64,000 nucleotides of DNA from Parabacteroides timonensis (lineage in GTDB: Bacteria; Bacteroidota; Bacteroidia; Bacteroidales; Tannerellaceae). The DNA lies in contig NZ_LT669940.1 of the NCBI RefSeq assembly GCF_900128505.1, forward strand, positions 1,026,883-1,090,882, written 5' to 3'. Numbering within the stretch: the stretch's first letter is position 1; each line of letters opens with the position of its first letter. Shown here in pieces: positions 33,547 to 43,674 of the stretch. Position numbers and translations under genes: made by a program. The notes beneath the pieces were generated by a model that saw only the letters and a list, made by a program, of their open reading frames with translations, did not search any database and had not been told where the DNA came from.

Positions 33547-33753
33547 CCGTTGTGATATTCTTAATTCTCTTAATAGACTGTTTGTTCCCTTTTTGAAACA
33601 TTTCGCTATTAAGTCTAATTGTTAACCAAATTTATTTGAATATGATATTGATCAATAATAAGTTGCGTTTGCCTGCAAACCTGATCACCCGGTATCGGAA
33701 TGAACGGATCATTATCTGTGATTGTATGGCTTTTCAAAAACGTTCTTGTGGTA

Positions 33754-33781
33754 TCTCCGTAATAAAGATTGCACTTTGTTA
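33754..33781 (+). repeat. Direct repeat copy B upstream of susC
   Basis: ATCTCCGTAATAAAGATTGC followed by ACTTTGTT, a second copy of the element at 33487, 267 bp downstream and inside the probable susC leader. Confidence 0.55.
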
Positions 33782-33943
33782 AGTTATGGGGATGATAATA
33801 TCTAAGTTTTTTATGATTCACTAGTATTCATTTTAATATTGATTGCCTATGATTATGAATTTTTAAATCCAATGTTTAGAATCGGATATGTAATAGTATC
33901 CATTGTGTTTTTTAACCTTATATTCATTTAACAACAGACAAAA

Positions 33944-36900
33944 ATGAAAGAATCTATTTTAGACGAACATTTTAGAAAATGTCGTGCTAAAAGCAATTTA
34001 CTCAGAATGTTAACCTTATTGCTTTTTGCACTTTGCACGACGACTGTATTTGCTCAACAGAAAAATATCAGCGGAACAGTTACCGATGCCTCAGGTGAGC
34101 CTCTTATTGGTGTAAATGTTTCTGTAAAAGGAACTACGATCGGTATTATAACCGATATGGACGGTAAATATCAATTGGAAGTACCCACCAACGCTAAACT
34201 TGTCTTTTCTTATATCGGCTACCAATCGCAGGAGATTGCGGCAGGTAATCAATCATCGATCAATGTAACATTAAAAGAAGACACTCAGAAACTGGACGAG
34301 GTTGTAGTTGTCGGTTATGGAGTACAGAAAAAGGTAACGGTGACAGGAGCTGTCGCCAGTGTATCGGGGGAGGAGTTGAAAGCGTCTCCGACGAGTAACT
34401 TGACTAGTGCTATGGTCGGTCGTATGCCGGGTGTTATTGGTTTCCAAACAGCAGACGAACCGGGTGGCGGTGCTACGACTATTCGTATTCGTGGTACTAA
34501 CTCCCTGGGTAGCAATGATCCGTTGATTGTAATTGATGGTATACCCGATCGTGATGGTGGTATGAACCGTTTGAACCCGAATGAGATTGAATCTATTTCA
34601 GTTTTGAAAGATGCTGCAGCCGCTATTTATGGTGCTCGCGCTGCTAATGGCGTAGTTTTGATTACTACCAAACGCGGTAAAGAAGGCAAACCGGTTGTTT
34701 CGTTCAATGCAAGTGGTGGATTCTCTAAGCCGACCCGCATACCGGAAATGACAAACTCGTATGAGTATGCAACAATGTTAAACGAAGTACTTCCGGGTTC
34801 TTTCTCCGATGAACAAATCGAGGGTTTCCGTACACACGCTGATCCATGGAAATATCCGGATACGGATTGGTTTGACGAAATTATAAAACCAGCCTCCCCT
34901 ATCTATCGTGCTGATATCGGTATATCCGGTGGTACGGATAAAGTTAAATATTATGCTAATTTCGGTGCAAACGGCGAAGATGGTTTGTATAGAAATTCAG
35001 CCAACCGCTATGACCAGTATAGCTTGCGTACAAATTTGGATGTCAAGACCAGTCAATACGTAGATTTTCAGCTTGGAGTAGCTGCCCGTTTGGAAGATAC
35101 CAAATATCCGGCTAAACAAGCAGGCGATATTTTTGGTAATGCACGTCGTACCCGTCCGGATCAACCGGCATGGTGGCCAACAGGTGAACCGGGACCGGCT
35201 ATCGAACGTGGTGACAACCCGGCTGTAACGAGTACGGACCTTGCTGGTTTCGACCACTACAAAAACCAGTATATCCAGAATAACCTTTCCGTAAACGTAA
35301 AAGTGCCCTGGATCGAAGGGCTAACGTTGCGGGGTAACGCTTCTTATGATATTCATTTCCAGAATCGCCGAAAAATGGAAAAACCGGTTTACTTGTATTC
35401 CTGGGATGGAGTAAATGAAAGCAGCGAAGGTTTGAGTTCATCCAAGCAGTGGATAGATTCTCCGACACTGGAACGCAAACATACTGAACAACTCGGCTGG
35501 ATGCTCAACGGTTTGATCGACTACAACCGTACATTCGGACAACACACGATCGGTGTTACATTCGGTATGGAAGGTCAGAAGAAACAATATGAAGAAACAT
35601 TCGCTTATCGTACAGGGTTCATCTCAGACAGTAAACCAGAATTGAACTTAGGAGGTCAAGAAGGACAGATGGCAAATGGTTACTCTTGGAAAGAGACTCG
35701 TCTGAACTATTTCGGCCGTGTCTCTTATAACTATCTGGAACGTTATTTATTCGAATTTGTTTGGCGTGTCGATGGTTCCTACCGCTTCCCGAAAGATCAG
35801 CGCTACGGTTTCTTCCCTGGCGTATCAGCAGCCTGGCGTGTATCAGAGGAAGCATGGTGGAAAGATAATGTTCGTTTTATCGACTATTTCAAGTTGCGTG
35901 GTTCCGTGTCGCAGACCGGTAATGATGCCCTCGTAGATTCAGATAACAACTACGACCATTCCATCCAATATCTGACGACATACGCATTCAACAACAATGG
36001 TATAGCATTTGGTGGAACTGAAAATAAACGTTTGTATCCTAGCCGTACTCCAAATCCGAATATCACATGGGAAGTTGGGACTACTTACAATGTCGGTTTG
36101 GATCTCAAATTCTTACAGAACCGATTAAGTTGGGAGACGGATGTATTCTACCACAAACGTACGAATATGTTGATCTCACGTAATGCATCTCTGCCGGAAA
36201 TCACCGGTATCACCTTACCGCGTGAGAACTTGGGGGAAATGAAAAATCGCGGTTTTGAATCTTTGGTAAGCTGGCAAGACAAAATCGGTCAGGTAGAATA
36301 TGGGGCATCTCTGAATATGACATACGCAAGAAACCAGATTACCTTCTGGGATGAAGTGCAAAATGTTCCTGGATACCAGTTCTCAACAGGTAAAGCAGTG
36401 GGTAGCCGCGACTTGTTGTTTTATGTAGCAGACGGTATTTTCCATACCCAGGCAGAAATCGATGAGGCGCGGGTAAAAGGTCTGTTGTATTCAGATAACA
36501 CGGTGCCGGGCGATATTCGTTTTAAGGATATGAATGGTGATGGAAAAATCGATGGTTTGGATCGCGTCCGTCCGGAGAAGAACCAGGAACCGCGCTTCGT
36601 TGCCGGTTTGACACTTACAGCCAGGTGGAAAGGTTGGGATATCATGTTATTGTTCCAGGGTGCAACTGGGGCTCAGGTATACATCGAAACCTGGTCCGGT
36701 CTGGTTGGTAATTTCCTGAAAAGTGACTTCGATAAACGGTGGACACCGGAAAATCCGTATTCGGAGGGTCCACGTGCATGGGACCGTGAGAATCAGTACT
36801 GGATTAACAATGATAACACCTATTTCTTGCGAAATGCCGATTACCTGCGTTTGAAGAATGCCGAGCTCGGATATACCTTTAATTTCGAAGGATTAAAGAA

Positions 36901-37054
36901 AGCGGGGATTTCCAATTTGCGCCTCTATGCAAACGGTTCTAACCTGTTTACCATTGACGGTGTAAAAGATGCCGATCCGGAACAGCGTAGTAAAGACTTA
37001 GGAGATTATCCTCTGAGACAAATCATCAATTTCGGAGTTCAAGTAACATTCTAA
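33944..37054 (+). CDS. SusC/RagA-family TonB-dependent outer-membrane transporter
   Basis: 1,036 residues, complete. Signal peptide ends near VFAQQ (residue 38); carboxypeptidase-like domain (SGTVTDASGEPLIGVNVSVKG), TonB box region (KLDEVVVVGYGVQKK), plug with VLKDAAAAIYGARAANG, and a barrel ending in NFGVQVTF. No STN domain, so control is not through the sigma/FecR route; the divergent XRE regulator or a distant sensor is more likely. The susD partner follows after 12 bp and a cytoplasmic oxidoreductase plus a GH2 enzyme after that, suggesting a beta-galactoside-containing glycan. Confidence 0.96.
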   Translation: MKESILDEHFRKCRAKSNLLRMLTLLLFALCTTTVFAQQKNISGTVTDASGEPLIGVNVSVKGTTIGIITDMDGKYQLEVPTNAKLVFSYIGYQSQEIAAGNQSSINVTLKEDTQKLDEVVVVGYGVQKKVTVTGAVASVSGEELKASPTSNLTSAMVGRMPGVIGFQTADEPGGGATTIRIRGTNSLGSNDPLIVIDGIPDRDGGMNRLNPNEIESISVLKDAAAAIYGARAANGVVLITTKRGKEGKPVVSFNASGGFSKPTRIPEMTNSYEYATMLNEVLPGSFSDEQIEGFRTHADPWKYPDTDWFDEIIKPASPIYRADIGISGGTDKVKYYANFGANGEDGLYRNSANRYDQYSLRTNLDVKTSQYVDFQLGVAARLEDTKYPAKQAGDIFGNARRTRPDQPAWWPTGEPGPAIERGDNPAVTSTDLAGFDHYKNQYIQNNLSVNVKVPWIEGLTLRGNASYDIHFQNRRKMEKPVYLYSWDGVNESSEGLSSSKQWIDSPTLERKHTEQLGWMLNGLIDYNRTFGQHTIGVTFGMEGQKKQYEETFAYRTGFISDSKPELNLGGQEGQMANGYSWKETRLNYFGRVSYNYLERYLFEFVWRVDGSYRFPKDQRYGFFPGVSAAWRVSEEAWWKDNVRFIDYFKLRGSVSQTGNDALVDSDNNYDHSIQYLTTYAFNNNGIAFGGTENKRLYPSRTPNPNITWEVGTTYNVGLDLKFLQNRLSWETDVFYHKRTNMLISRNASLPEITGITLPRENLGEMKNRGFESLVSWQDKIGQVEYGASLNMTYARNQITFWDEVQNVPGYQFSTGKAVGSRDLLFYVADGIFHTQAEIDEARVKGLLYSDNTVPGDIRFKDMNGDGKIDGLDRVRPEKNQEPRFVAGLTLTARWKGWDIMLLFQGATGAQVYIETWSGLVGNFLKSDFDKRWTPENPYSEGPRAWDRENQYWINNDNTYFLRNADYLRLKNAELGYTFNFEGLKKAGISNLRLYANGSNLFTIDGVKDADPEQRSKDLGDYPLRQIINFGVQVTF

Positions 37055-37066
37055 AACGTAATTATT

Positions 37067-39001
37067 ATGAAAACAAGACTAAAATATATTTGTCTTTCGG
37101 CTGTCGCAGGACTAACACTATCATTCAGTTCCTGTTCCGACTTTATGGACCTGACACCGGAAGACCAGTATGATGAAGCAACCGTTTGGACGGATGCCGA
37201 TTTGACAAAATCAGTTGTTACCGATGTTTATTCGTATGTATGCGACATCGCACAAGAAGTAAATCCTGAAGCATGGACAGATGACGGGTTTTTTACACAC
37301 GTATATGGATGTCGTGATATAAACGAAGCAACCGTTTCTCCTAGCAACTTGGCCGCTTACGATCGTGACGACTGTCCGTTTAGATGGAGCAAACAGTTTA
37401 AAGCTATCTACCGTGCCAATCTCGTATTGGAAAATATAGACAACGTTCCTCAGAAAACCGGGGTAGACTTGAATGCTTTGAAAGGGGAGACCTATTTCCT
37501 TCGGGCGTATATCTATACGGAGTTGCTCCGTGGTTTCGGTGGCGTGCCTATCGTAGACCATGTGTACAGTATCGAAGAGGCTTCAGAAATGGAGCTACCG
37601 CGTTCCAACGTGGCTGATGTTATGGATTTTATATTAAAAGACATTGAACAAGCTGTTAGCTTATTGCCGGAACAACAGACCGGTGCAAACTTAGGGCGTG
37701 CAACGAGGGGAGCCGCTAAAGCGTTGAAGGCTCGTTTATTGCTGCATATTGCCAGTCCGTTGTTTGCAGACCGTTCTGTTAACACTTTGGCATGTAATCA
37801 ATACACAGGCGACCGGCAAGCTTTATATCAAAAGGCACTGGATGCAGCTAAAGAGGTAATTAATGATGGCAATTATTCACTTATCGACTGTAATGCAGGT
37901 ACAATCAAGGATATTGCAGAAAAATTCCATAATATCATTATCACGAATAATGACGAAACAATCTGGTCCAAACAGTATGTAAACAAAGATAAGGATGCCG
38001 ACAACTGGGTTCGTAACCGTGTAGCTTTACTGCATGGTCCGAATGGATACCACAACTGGGCAGGTACTGCTCCGACTCATGATTTGGTCATGGCATTTGA
38101 GACGGAAGACGGAAAGATCCCGAACACCCTGTTGAAAGCCGGCGAAGAAACAACTGTGAATCCGTATACAAATCGCGAACCACGTTTCTATGCAACAATC
38201 GGCTATGACGGAGCAGAATGGGGACGCCCCAGAGCCTCTGATGGAGCTGTGTTCGATGCAACTCCACTGGGTAACCTGCAGTTCGGATATTATGAATTGA
38301 GTAGCGGTGGTGTTGAAGTTAATGCCATACAATCAGTAGATGATGAAAATAATGCTATCAAAAAGCAACAATTTAACGGTATGGTTGGTGTAGATACCCG
38401 TATGTCTAATATCGAAAACTGGAACGGAACGTACACAGGCTATCTGGAAAAGAAATTAATCGATGGTACGGTTTCTGCGACCGAACATAATTTCCAGATC
38501 TGTCCGATGCCGTATATCCGTTTGGCCGAAATGTACCTGATTGCAGCCGAAGCTTGTATTGAACTGAATAAGTTGGATGAAGCGGCTATTTATTTGGATG
38601 CCCTCCGTGGGCGTATCGGACGTCCGGATACAAGAGCTACTTTGGCTGTTCGGGGACAGGCTTTTAATCAGAATGATTTGCGTGAGTTTTTGCGTCATGA
38701 ACGTCGTGTAGAATTAACTTACGAGCATTCTCGTTATTATGATGTACGTCGCTGGATGATAGCTCCGGAAACAGGCAGTAAAAAGTTGACAGGTATCACT
38801 ATTGTAGGCCGTCTGAAACCGGGTAAGACTGCTACGTTACCATATGTACATGATGAAGACGTTTATAATTATACCTGGACCGTCCTCAATCTGAACTACA
38901 TTGAGAAACGTAAATGGGATAACAAAATGTATTTTGCTCCTATCAAACTAGAGGAGACATTACGTAATCCGGCATTGGAGCAGAATCCGGGTTTCAAATA
39001 G
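37067..39001 (+). CDS. SusD/RagB-family surface lipoprotein
   Basis: 644 residues with lipobox FSSC (Cys23). Family stretches: YFLRAYIYTELLRGFGGVPIVDHVY near 145, ATRGAAKALKARLLLHIASPLF near 215, PYIRLAEMYLIAAEACIELN near 485 and RHERRVELTYEHSRYYDVRRWMI near 540. It caps the SusC transporter encoded 12 bp upstream. A hairpin and then a fresh promoter follow it, so the enzymes downstream may be expressed separately. Confidence 0.95.
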   Translation: MKTRLKYICLSAVAGLTLSFSSCSDFMDLTPEDQYDEATVWTDADLTKSVVTDVYSYVCDIAQEVNPEAWTDDGFFTHVYGCRDINEATVSPSNLAAYDRDDCPFRWSKQFKAIYRANLVLENIDNVPQKTGVDLNALKGETYFLRAYIYTELLRGFGGVPIVDHVYSIEEASEMELPRSNVADVMDFILKDIEQAVSLLPEQQTGANLGRATRGAAKALKARLLLHIASPLFADRSVNTLACNQYTGDRQALYQKALDAAKEVINDGNYSLIDCNAGTIKDIAEKFHNIIITNNDETIWSKQYVNKDKDADNWVRNRVALLHGPNGYHNWAGTAPTHDLVMAFETEDGKIPNTLLKAGEETTVNPYTNREPRFYATIGYDGAEWGRPRASDGAVFDATPLGNLQFGYYELSSGGVEVNAIQSVDDENNAIKKQQFNGMVGVDTRMSNIENWNGTYTGYLEKKLIDGTVSATEHNFQICPMPYIRLAEMYLIAAEACIELNKLDEAAIYLDALRGRIGRPDTRATLAVRGQAFNQNDLREFLRHERRVELTYEHSRYYDVRRWMIAPETGSKKLTGITIVGRLKPGKTATLPYVHDEDVYNYTWTVLNLNYIEKRKWDNKMYFAPIKLEETLRNPALEQNPGFK

Positions 39002-39029
39002 AAATATAAAGGTATATTAGAGTATTATT

Positions 39030-39075
39030 ATGGCACGTTGATCACGCAGGTTGCTCTGTAGTATCAGCGTGCCAT
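39030..39075 (+). promoter_or_regulatory. Stem-loop after susD
   Basis: ATGGCACG pairs with CGTGCCAT across a 30-base interior that can extend the stem. No T-run follows, so it is more likely a message-stabilising or processing hairpin than a terminator. Confidence 0.45.
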
Positions 39076-39154
39076 GTATACAATTGAATAGGTAAAGGAA
39101 GGGGAGCAATTGCTGTTTATAGATCAATATCAAATATTAATATTACGAAATTTA

Positions 39155-39184
39155 TTGTACATATTACAGCATTTTGTAACTTTG
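39155..39184 (+). promoter_or_regulatory. Promoter of the Gfo/Idh/MocA-GH2 gene pair
   Basis: TTG at 39155-39157, 19 bp spacer, TAACTTTG at 39177-39184: a full match to the Bacteroidetes primary promoter, 39 bp before the ATG at 39224. Confidence 0.7.
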
Positions 39185-39223
39185 GGCAATCTCTCAATTC
39201 GTAATTCGTAAAATAGTATTATC

Positions 39224-40390
39224 ATGAAAAACAGAAAGCTAAGAATGGGCATGGTAGGTGGTGGAAGTGATGCTTTTATTGGAGCTATCCATCGTCGTGC
39301 GGCCTTTATGGACAATCAGATTGAATTAGTTTGCGGATGTTTCAGCGTAGACCCTGAAATATCTAAAAGTTCCGGACTCTCTTATTTCCTCCCGGAAGAT
39401 CGTATTTACAGTACTTATCAGGAAATGTTCGAACACGAAATGACTTTGCCGGAAGGCGAACGGATGGATTTTGTTACGATCGTAACACCTAACCGCTGGC
39501 ATTTCGAACCCGCTATGATGGCTCTGGAAAGAGGCTTCCATGTTGTGGTGGACAAGCCGATGACCTTCTCATTGGAAGAAGCGAAGCAACTACAGAAAAA
39601 AGTAGAAGAAACCGGACTGGTATTGGCTCTTACTCATGTGTATTCAGCTTATCCTGCCGTGAAAGAAGCGAAAGCCCGTATCGCCAGAGGTGATCTGGGT
39701 AAACTGCGTCGTGTGTATGTGGAATACCTGCAAGGATGGCTTTCCGACCGGATCGAACTGCAGGGGGGAAACAATGCCGGATGGCGTACAGACCCTAAAC
39801 GTTCGGGTAAAGCCGGCTGTATCGGGGATATCGGTACACATGCCTGGCATTTGAGTGAATATATAACCGGTCTTAAGGTACAGGAAGTTTGTGCCGACCT
39901 GAATGCTTTTGTACCCGGACGTCCGATCGATGACGATGGTGCCGCTTTCATGCGCTATGAGAATGGGGTGGTAGGTACGCTGACAGCTTCACAGGTTGCA
40001 GCCGGAGAAGAAAATAATATCCGTATCCGTATCTATGGAGACAAAGGCGGTCTGGAATGGCAGCAACAGGAACCGAACACCTTGTTGGCTAAATGGACCG
40101 ACAAACCGACCGAAGTGATTCGGATGGGAAATAATGGATTTATAAGCGATACAGCCAAAATGAATACCCGTACACCGGGCGGTCACCCGGAAGGTTTCAT
40201 CGAAGCATTTGCCAATATATACAGAAACTTCGCCCATACCGTAATGAGTATTAAGAAAGGAGAGCAGCCTTGTGAAGAATGCCTGGATTTCCCGACTGTA
40301 TACGATGGCGTAAGAGGTATGCAATTCATTGAAACAATGGTGGAAGCCGGTTACAATGATAATCAGAAATGGCAGAAGTGGGTAGATTGA
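39224..40390 (+). CDS. Cytoplasmic Gfo/Idh/MocA-family oxidoreductase
   Basis: 388 residues without a signal peptide. N-terminal Rossmann fold (RMGMVGGGSDAFIGAIHRRA), the cofactor-side VTPNRWHFEPAMMALERGFHVVVDKPM (family EKP motif appears as DKP) and a C-terminal substrate domain with GCIGDIGTHAWHL carrying the usual active-site Asp/His. It should oxidise or reduce a sugar or sugar derivative with NAD(P). Co-transcribed with a GH2 enzyme 31 bp downstream. Together with the exported relative at 45304 it suggests a pathway through a keto-sugar. The specific substrate is not readable. Confidence 0.92.
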   Translation: MKNRKLRMGMVGGGSDAFIGAIHRRAAFMDNQIELVCGCFSVDPEISKSSGLSYFLPEDRIYSTYQEMFEHEMTLPEGERMDFVTIVTPNRWHFEPAMMALERGFHVVVDKPMTFSLEEAKQLQKKVEETGLVLALTHVYSAYPAVKEAKARIARGDLGKLRRVYVEYLQGWLSDRIELQGGNNAGWRTDPKRSGKAGCIGDIGTHAWHLSEYITGLKVQEVCADLNAFVPGRPIDDDGAAFMRYENGVVGTLTASQVAAGEENNIRIRIYGDKGGLEWQQQEPNTLLAKWTDKPTEVIRMGNNGFISDTAKMNTRTPGGHPEGFIEAFANIYRNFAHTVMSIKKGEQPCEECLDFPTVYDGVRGMQFIETMVEAGYNDNQKWQKWVD

Positions 40391-40421
40391 TTACGCACAT
40401 ATATTGAAAACCTAATATCAA

Positions 40422-43400
40422 ATGAAATTAAAAATGCTAGCTTGCTGTTGTTCCTTAATCGGAATGACAGCATTCGCTCAGAAAAATGAGTGGAAGGATC
40501 CAAACGTTAATGAGGTAAACCGTGCTTCGATGCATACCAATTATTTTGCGTATGAGACAGAGGATGCCGCGTTGAAGGGATGCAAAGAATCTTCAGGGAA
40601 TTTTATGACCTTGAACGGAACCTGGAAATTTAACTGGGTACAGAATGCGGATGCTCGTCCGACAGATTTCTACCAGGTGAACTTTAACGATAAAGGGTGG
40701 GCGAATATGCCTGTTCCGGGGGTATGGGAACTGAACGGTTTCGGCGATCCTATCTATGTAAATGTAGGGTATCCGTGGAGAAACCAGTTTAAGAACAATC
40801 CTCCCGAAATTCCAGTAGAAAATAATCATGTCGGTTCATACCGGAAGGAAATAATTATTCCGGCAGACTGGAAGGGTAAAGAAATCTTCGCTCATTTCGG
40901 TTCTGTGACCTCCAATATGTATCTGTGGGTGAACGGACAATATGTAGGATACAGTGAAGACAGCAAACTGGAAGCCGAATTCGATCTAACCAAATACTTG
41001 AAACCCGGAAAGAACCTGATCGCATTCCAGGTCTTCCGCTGGTGCGACGGAACTTACCTGGAAGACCAGGACTTCCTGCGCCTGTCGGGGGTAGGACGCG
41101 ATTGTTATCTGTATGCCCGTAATCCGAAGTATATCCAGGATATCCGTGTAACTCCGGATCTGGATGCACAGTATAAAGATGCTACATTGAATATTGCATT
41201 GAATCTGAAAGGTGGCGGTGTGGTCGATGTGAAACTGTTGGATAAGCAAGGCAATTCGGTTGCAACAACTACACTGAAAGGATCGGGTAAAGTTTCTGCC
41301 GATATGGCTGTTGCCAATCCGTTGAAGTGGACGGCTGAAACACCGAACCTGTACACTTTGGTTGCTACATTGAAAGATGGCAGTAAAGAGTTGGAAACAA
41401 TTCCGGTAAAAGTCGGTTTCCGTAAAATCGAACTGAAAGGTGGTCAGATCCTGGTAAACGGACAACCAGTCTTATTTAAAGGGGCAGACCGTCATGAAAT
41501 GGATCCGGACGGTGGTTACGTGGTATCACGTGAACGCATGTTGCAGGATATCAGAATAATGAAGGAATATAATCTGAATGCCGTTCGTACTTGTCATTAT
41601 CCGGATGCAAACCTGTGGTATGACTTGTGTGATGAATACGGTATCTATGTCGTGGCTGAAGCCAATGTGGAATCTCACGGTATGGGATATGGTGAAGAAA
41701 CACTGGCTAAGAATCCGCTGTATGCCAAGGCGCATATGGAGCGTAACCAGCGTAATGTACAGCGTGGGTTCAATCATCCGTCTATCATTTTCTGGTCGTT
41801 GGGGAATGAAGCCGGTTTCGGACCGAACTTCGAAGCATGCTATACCTGGATCAAGAACGAAGACAAGAGCCGTGCCGTTCAGTACGAACAAGCCCGTACG
41901 AATGAGTTTACAGATATCTATTGCCCGATGTACCTGGGATATGACAGATGCGAAGAATATTGCAAAGGTAATATCGACAAGCCGCTTATCCAATGTGAAT
42001 ATGCACATGCGATGGGTAACTCGCAAGGCGGATTTAAAGAATATTGGGATCTTGTACGCAAGTATCCGAAATACCAGGGTGGTTTCATCTGGGACTTCGT
42101 AGATCAGTCATTGCGTATGAAGAATAAGGATGGCGTAGAGTTTTATGGGTATGGTGGCGACTTCAACCGTTATGATGCAACAGACAACAACTTCCTCGAT
42201 AATGGTTTGATCAGCCCTGATCGTAAACCGAATCCACATATGCATGAAGTAGGCCATATCTATCAGTCAATTTGGGTTACACCTTCTGATCTGGCCAACG
42301 GCGTAGTGAATGTGTATAATGAAAACTTCTTCCGTGATTTGAGCGGTTACTATGCTGAATGGGAATTGCTGGCAAACGGTGAAGTTGTCCAGACCGGTAT
42401 GATCAAAGACCTGGAAGTTGCTCCGCAACAAACCAAGTCTGTCAAATTGAATTACAATACGGAAGGTATTTGTAAATGCAAGGAACTGTTATTGAATGTA
42501 GCGTTCAAACTGAAAAAGGCTGAAACAATGCTTCCAGCCGGATATACAGTAGCTAAAAATCAGTTGGTGATCCGTCCGTATGAAGCTCCGGAATTGAAAC
42601 TGGCTAATGTAGAAAAGGTAAATATCGCAACAGTTATTCCTGTTATCAAGGAAAACGATTATAATTACCTGATCGTTTCAGGCGAAAACTTCCGTATCGA
42701 ATTTAATAAACACGACGGTTTCCTTTGTAAATATGATGTGAAAGGACAAGCTATGATCGATGAAGGCGGCAAATTGACACCTAACTTCTGGCGTGCTCCG
42801 ACCGACAACGACATGGGTGCCGGCCTGCAGAATAAATATGCAGCCTGGAAACAACCCGGTCTGAAACTGACTTCTATGACTAATAAGATTGAAAATGGTC
42901 AGGCTGTCGTAAATGCGGAATATACAATGGAGGCAGTTTCTGCCAAGCTGTATATCACCTATACGATCAACAACGAAGGTGCAGTGAAGGTTTCGCAGAA
43001 GATGGTTGCCGATAAGTCTGCTAAAGTATCGGATATGTTCCGTTTCGGTATGCAAATGCAGATGCCGGAAGAGATGGCACGCATTAAATACTACGGACGT
43101 GGCCCGTGGGAAAATTATTCGGATCGTAATAATGTAACCGACCTGGGTCAGTTCTGTCAGACAGTGGACGAACAGTTCTATTCTTATATCCGTCCGCAGG
43201 AAACCGGAACAAAGACTGATATCCGTTGGTGGAAACAAACGAACAAGGGTGGTAATGGTTTGATGTTTGTGGCTGAGGCTCCGTTCTCTGCTTCTGCATT
43301 GAATTATTCGATCGAATCGCTTGATGACGGCGTACAGAAAGACCAGAGACATTCGGAACTGGTTCAGAAGGTAGACTATACTAATTTGTGTATCGATAAA

Positions 43401-43520
43401 GCGCAGATGGGATTAGGCTGTGTGAATAGCTGGGGAGCGCTTCCTCTGGAAAAATATCGCCTGCCTTATGGAGATTATGAGTTTACTTTTATTATGACTC
43501 CGGTTCAGTCGAATTTATAA
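40422..43520 (+). CDS. GH2 beta-galactosidase-type glycoside hydrolase, secreted
   Basis: 1,032 residues, the long LacZ-like form. Signal peptide MKLKMLACCCSLIGMTAFAQ. Order: jelly-roll sugar-binding domain (GTWKFNW, PVPGVWELNGFG), immunoglobulin-like domain, TIM barrel with acid/base Glu463 in WSLGNEAG and nucleophile Glu526 in IQCEYAHAMGNS, a second Ig-like domain, and the C-terminal Bgal_small_N domain (FWRAPTDNDMGAG, YYGRGPWENYSDR). Expected to release beta-linked galactose or a related sugar from oligosaccharides in the periplasm. 31 bp after the oxidoreductase gene; a terminator follows. Confidence 0.94.
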   Translation: MKLKMLACCCSLIGMTAFAQKNEWKDPNVNEVNRASMHTNYFAYETEDAALKGCKESSGNFMTLNGTWKFNWVQNADARPTDFYQVNFNDKGWANMPVPGVWELNGFGDPIYVNVGYPWRNQFKNNPPEIPVENNHVGSYRKEIIIPADWKGKEIFAHFGSVTSNMYLWVNGQYVGYSEDSKLEAEFDLTKYLKPGKNLIAFQVFRWCDGTYLEDQDFLRLSGVGRDCYLYARNPKYIQDIRVTPDLDAQYKDATLNIALNLKGGGVVDVKLLDKQGNSVATTTLKGSGKVSADMAVANPLKWTAETPNLYTLVATLKDGSKELETIPVKVGFRKIELKGGQILVNGQPVLFKGADRHEMDPDGGYVVSRERMLQDIRIMKEYNLNAVRTCHYPDANLWYDLCDEYGIYVVAEANVESHGMGYGEETLAKNPLYAKAHMERNQRNVQRGFNHPSIIFWSLGNEAGFGPNFEACYTWIKNEDKSRAVQYEQARTNEFTDIYCPMYLGYDRCEEYCKGNIDKPLIQCEYAHAMGNSQGGFKEYWDLVRKYPKYQGGFIWDFVDQSLRMKNKDGVEFYGYGGDFNRYDATDNNFLDNGLISPDRKPNPHMHEVGHIYQSIWVTPSDLANGVVNVYNENFFRDLSGYYAEWELLANGEVVQTGMIKDLEVAPQQTKSVKLNYNTEGICKCKELLLNVAFKLKKAETMLPAGYTVAKNQLVIRPYEAPELKLANVEKVNIATVIPVIKENDYNYLIVSGENFRIEFNKHDGFLCKYDVKGQAMIDEGGKLTPNFWRAPTDNDMGAGLQNKYAAWKQPGLKLTSMTNKIENGQAVVNAEYTMEAVSAKLYITYTINNEGAVKVSQKMVADKSAKVSDMFRFGMQMQMPEEMARIKYYGRGPWENYSDRNNVTDLGQFCQTVDEQFYSYIRPQETGTKTDIRWWKQTNKGGNGLMFVAEAPFSASALNYSIESLDDGVQKDQRHSELVQKVDYTNLCIDKAQMGLGCVNSWGALPLEKYRLPYGDYEFTFIMTPVQSNL

Positions 43521-43533
43521 ACTGAAAATTATT

Positions 43534-43590
43534 AAAAAAAGCATAATCGGTTTACGATTAACGTTAAATAGGCCGGTTATGCTTTCTTTA
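43534..43590 (+). terminator. Terminator after the GH2 gene
   Basis: GCATAATCGG (43541-43550) pairs with CCGGTTATGC (43573-43582) with one G-T pair; TTTCTTTATATT follows. It likely separates the GH2 message from the cytochrome gene, whose own promoter I could not identify in the 85 bp that remain. Confidence 0.7.
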
Positions 43591-43674
43591 TATTAAGGAA
43601 AATACTACTTTTATTGCCGATTTTTAAATCTAATTCTCAGGCTAAGTGTAAAATTTTGAATACCATAAAAACAG

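Larger units (their letters stand above)
33450..33943. other. 494-bp intergenic region with promoter and repeats
   Basis: Between the XRE gene and susC. It holds the inverted repeat/promoter at 33505-33546 and an imperfect direct repeat (33487-33517 and 33754-33781). If the promoter drives susC, the untranslated leader is about 390 nt. The 68-codon minus-strand frame at 33615-33821 has no family signature. Confidence 0.65.

Noticed and set aside
33615..33821. A 68-codon minus-strand frame between the XRE gene and susC
   Set aside because: No family signature, and it overlaps one of the direct repeats in the presumed susC leader; more likely untranslated.
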